Positions 61,370 to 64,000 of a stretch of DNA of 64,000 bases are shown piece by piece. Source of the DNA: Lithospermum erythrorhizon. Lineage: Eukaryota; Streptophyta; Magnoliopsida; Boraginales; Boraginaceae. The notes under the pieces were generated by a model. It was given only the letters and a program-made list of their open reading frames with translations. It made no database searches and was not told the DNA's origin. The stretch lies in the NCBI GenBank assembly GCA_019722365.1, contig JADFUC010001133.1:108968-172967 (forward strand), written 5' to 3'. Within the stretch, counting starts at the first letter, position 1. Each line of letters starts with the position of its first letter. The position numbers and the translations under genes are program-made.

Positions 61370-64000
61370 GTCAATAGTCTGACTTGTAAATGCCTGCAAA
61401 TACGGATGCTTTTGTAACATGGTATAGATGTAATCTGTTGACAGTATCTTGAGTAGTGCTTCAAAGATGTATAGCTTAGCCTTAATTGTTTCTGCTTGTA
61501 ATCCGACTTGCAATGCTGATGGTTAGCAGGTACATATACAATCCATGTAAAAAGGTTAGCTTCATCACTATGATTTGAATGCAGATGTGACCCTACTTAT
61601 TTCTTTATTATCATGAAAAACCTTTAGTGTAAAGGCTAAATTTCGATCATAATTCAGAGTTTCAGACTCGTCAACCATCGAAATGCAAAACTAGACGATC
61701 TTTTCTAAATGAAAGGAGTTAAAAAGGTATATATGGATGAGTTATTGCTTCAGAACAGGTTATTTATTTTGTTGAAGAAAACGGTTAATTTTAGGTGGAG
61801 GGACTATGAATTAAGAACATTGTCCAGATTCTTTTTAAGATTAGTGCATGTGCTTTGGTTTTATTTTATTGTAATTGAATTAAATAGTATGTGAAATAAA
61901 GTAGACCATTGATATAATAAAATAGAGGAAGTGGTATATAAATAATTAATACTTATATGTCTTATGTATGAATTAAGGGTGTTTGATTATGCTCTACATC
62001 ACTGCAGCTTATTCCTGTCGTTATGGTAATTGTCATTCGTTTGCAATATGTATTCCCATTGATTTTCTATATACGGAGTTTAATTGAATGAAATAGTATG
62101 TCCTTCGTTCAAAGATTTTCAATTTCGATTTGGAATTCTTCATTGATATTGTATATTTATAACTTAAAATAGGAGTGCTACCTGACACATATGAAATTCT
62201 TCATTGATATTGTATATGCGTTGCATGTGAAAATTAGGTGAAAATAAAACTGAAGTTTGTATTTTTTGAATTTGTATGAGGTTTAACATATATATTAAAA
62301 GCGTAAAGTATAAAAAATAAATTATATAAATCATAGAGTTAAATTTAATTGTTTGTCGGTTAATACATCATATAAGTTGATTGTTTGTCAGTGTCACATT
62401 ATTATCATACTTGCAAATATAAAATAATTACTCGTTTTGTATATTAAATGTCTGATATTGAGTAATGTAAATTCGTTCAACACTTATGTTATTATAAGAG
62501 AAAGGAATAAAATCCGAAATAAGTATATGCAAATATATTATTGTTAATTATTCAAGATTCAATTAATATAGCCCTTGTATTTACAATGAAGTATTTTTTA
62601 TTTATCAACGCCTAATAACATACGCACATCGTTTCAAGAATTATTCTCAATCAAATTAAAAGAAATTTGATTAGTTAGATTGATATTTTAAGCTGGAGTT
62701 AGGAAGGCAATTGTTCTTTATATGAGCAAAATCAACATATCTTTTTTATGCATAATAAAGTATTCTTCTACTAAATTCGTATATTTTCTTTCATATATAA
62801 GAAAAATATATTCAATATATTAACTTTCATAATATACTCCCAAAGAAATAAAAAATAAAAAATTTATTGTCGATATTCAAGATTCCATTATCATTAGTTT
62901 CGTTATATTGAAACTAATCGAAATATCAGCATATACTTTTTTATGTGCGTACTAAAGAATAAACATAATATATAAAGATATAATTATTCAAATAATTTAT
63001 TTTTAGATTGAAATAAGAGAATCAACCAAGAGTGTACCATTTTCATATCAATGAACAACTCTTCTTGTTAATATCAAATTTTATGTTATATGAAAAATGT
63101 TATTATTCAAAATTAATTATTAAAGAATTAATATAATAAGTTTAAATTGATTATGTCGAATAAGCACAGAGTATCTGTTTCTATTCATAATTGGGTAAGG
63201 GAATCTTAAAGAATAAAATCTAGAAACACAAGAAATTTATTAAGGCATTTACTATATGTTGATTTAGTGATTTGGAGATATTGATCAATAATAATAATTA
63301 ACTAAAGAAAATATGTAATCTACGAAGCATTATATATGTACTAACTTCATTGGAATTCCTCCTCGTTACGCCGTTTAAGTCGTGTCATCAATTTTGTGAG
63401 AAACTTGTGAAAGTTGGTTTAGCACTACTGTGAGGGTGATATTAGTGATACCATGAATTGTATTTATTTGGTGTCATTCATTGAATAAACTATAATATAT
63501 TGTTGGAAGGAAAAAATGAGCATAAGTTGTTTATCTGAATAATAGAATGTTATATTATATTATTGAAGAACTAATGGTGTAGAGTTATTATGTGTGTAAC
63601 TCCTAAAATTTGAAATAATGAGTCGTAATGTCAAGAAATGGCACAACTTATGATTTAAAGAAAATGTAATAGATTTAATTTGCATTCTTTATCTGAAATA
63701 CTAATAAAACCATTACACTAAAATTTAATAAATTTAATTTTCCTTCTTTTGCATCTGATTTGTATGATTACTTACTTCAAAACAATTAAATATGTTTAAT
63801 ACTTATTTAAAATCTAATAGTTTTAAAATTATTAGTTGTATAAATTTTATACTTATTTTGAATATTATTATATTATACTTATGGTTATAATATTTCTTTT
63901 GCTAAGATATACTACCTTAAAATTTCAACTACTTAATTTTATAAACTTTAGAATATGAAACTTTTGTCATTAATTATAGCATAAGCAATACGTAACTAGC
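61370..64000. other. AT-rich spacer downstream of the zinc-finger gene
   Basis: No exon, RNA gene or complete transposon seen. A direct repeat of about 25 bp (attcttcattgatattgta) occurs at 62134 and 62190, and a TACGGAG word is at 62072. The last 1.5 kb is extremely AT-rich. Confidence 0.5.

Noticed and set aside
61709..61894. 61-codon ORF after the zinc-finger gene
   Set aside because: AT-driven composition, no motif and no splice partners; I see no support for a gene.

Overview
This is nuclear DNA of a eudicot plant. The genes have many introns with GT-AG borders, the spacers are AT-rich, plant transposons are common, and one gene encodes the chloroplast enzyme protochlorophyllide oxidoreductase. 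I found no bacterial operons, rRNA genes, CRISPR arrays or viral genes. I recognise eight protein-coding genes and model one further short secreted peptide. Coding starts, stops and splice sites were read by eye; exon lists were checked for reading phase.

Layout. 1-10150 is transposon debris: a broken PIF/Harbinger element (an ORF1-like relic and a clear transposase relic) separated by a minus-strand LTR-like block and followed by a long plus-strand LTR-like block. 11231-13191 (+) is POR. 16950-14530 (-) is a LanC-like protein (GCR2/GCL family), convergent with POR. 17713-19587 (+) is a tetraspanin of the TET19 type, divergent from the LanC-like gene, with four 41-bp repeats just before its start codon. 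19588-31600 is a spacer holding a small MITE and a nested pair: a Stowaway-type MITE split by a 5.6-kb CACTA (En/Spm-type) element with a matching ATA target duplication. 31630-33389 (+) is a beta-expansin. 35848-36117 (+) is a two-exon 50-residue cysteine-rich secreted peptide that seems undescribed. 38087-36878 (-) is a GNAT acetyltransferase. 56781-39325 (-) is a 39-exon gene for the ribosome-biogenesis HEAT-repeat protein UTP10/HEATR1. 59200-61369 (+) is a zinc-finger protein with a C-terminal RING-like cysteine/histidine cluster. 61370-64000 is AT-rich spacer.

The genes do not form a pathway; they are independent plant loci (chlorophyll synthesis, membrane organisation, wall loosening, rRNA processing). 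The order LanC-like, tetraspanin, beta-expansin matches a short block of Arabidopsis chromosome 2 (At2g20770, At2g20740, At2g20750) as I recall it, so this part is probably conserved microsynteny stretched by transposons. The points most worth a second look are the cysteine-rich peptide with a duplicated signal-peptide exon, the one-base frame problem in UTP10 exon 28 that a downstream splice acceptor would cure, the CACTA-in-Stowaway nest, the tandem duplications sitting on UTP10 splice donors, and the expansin that has lost a cysteine pair. I saw no convincing novel multi-gene system.
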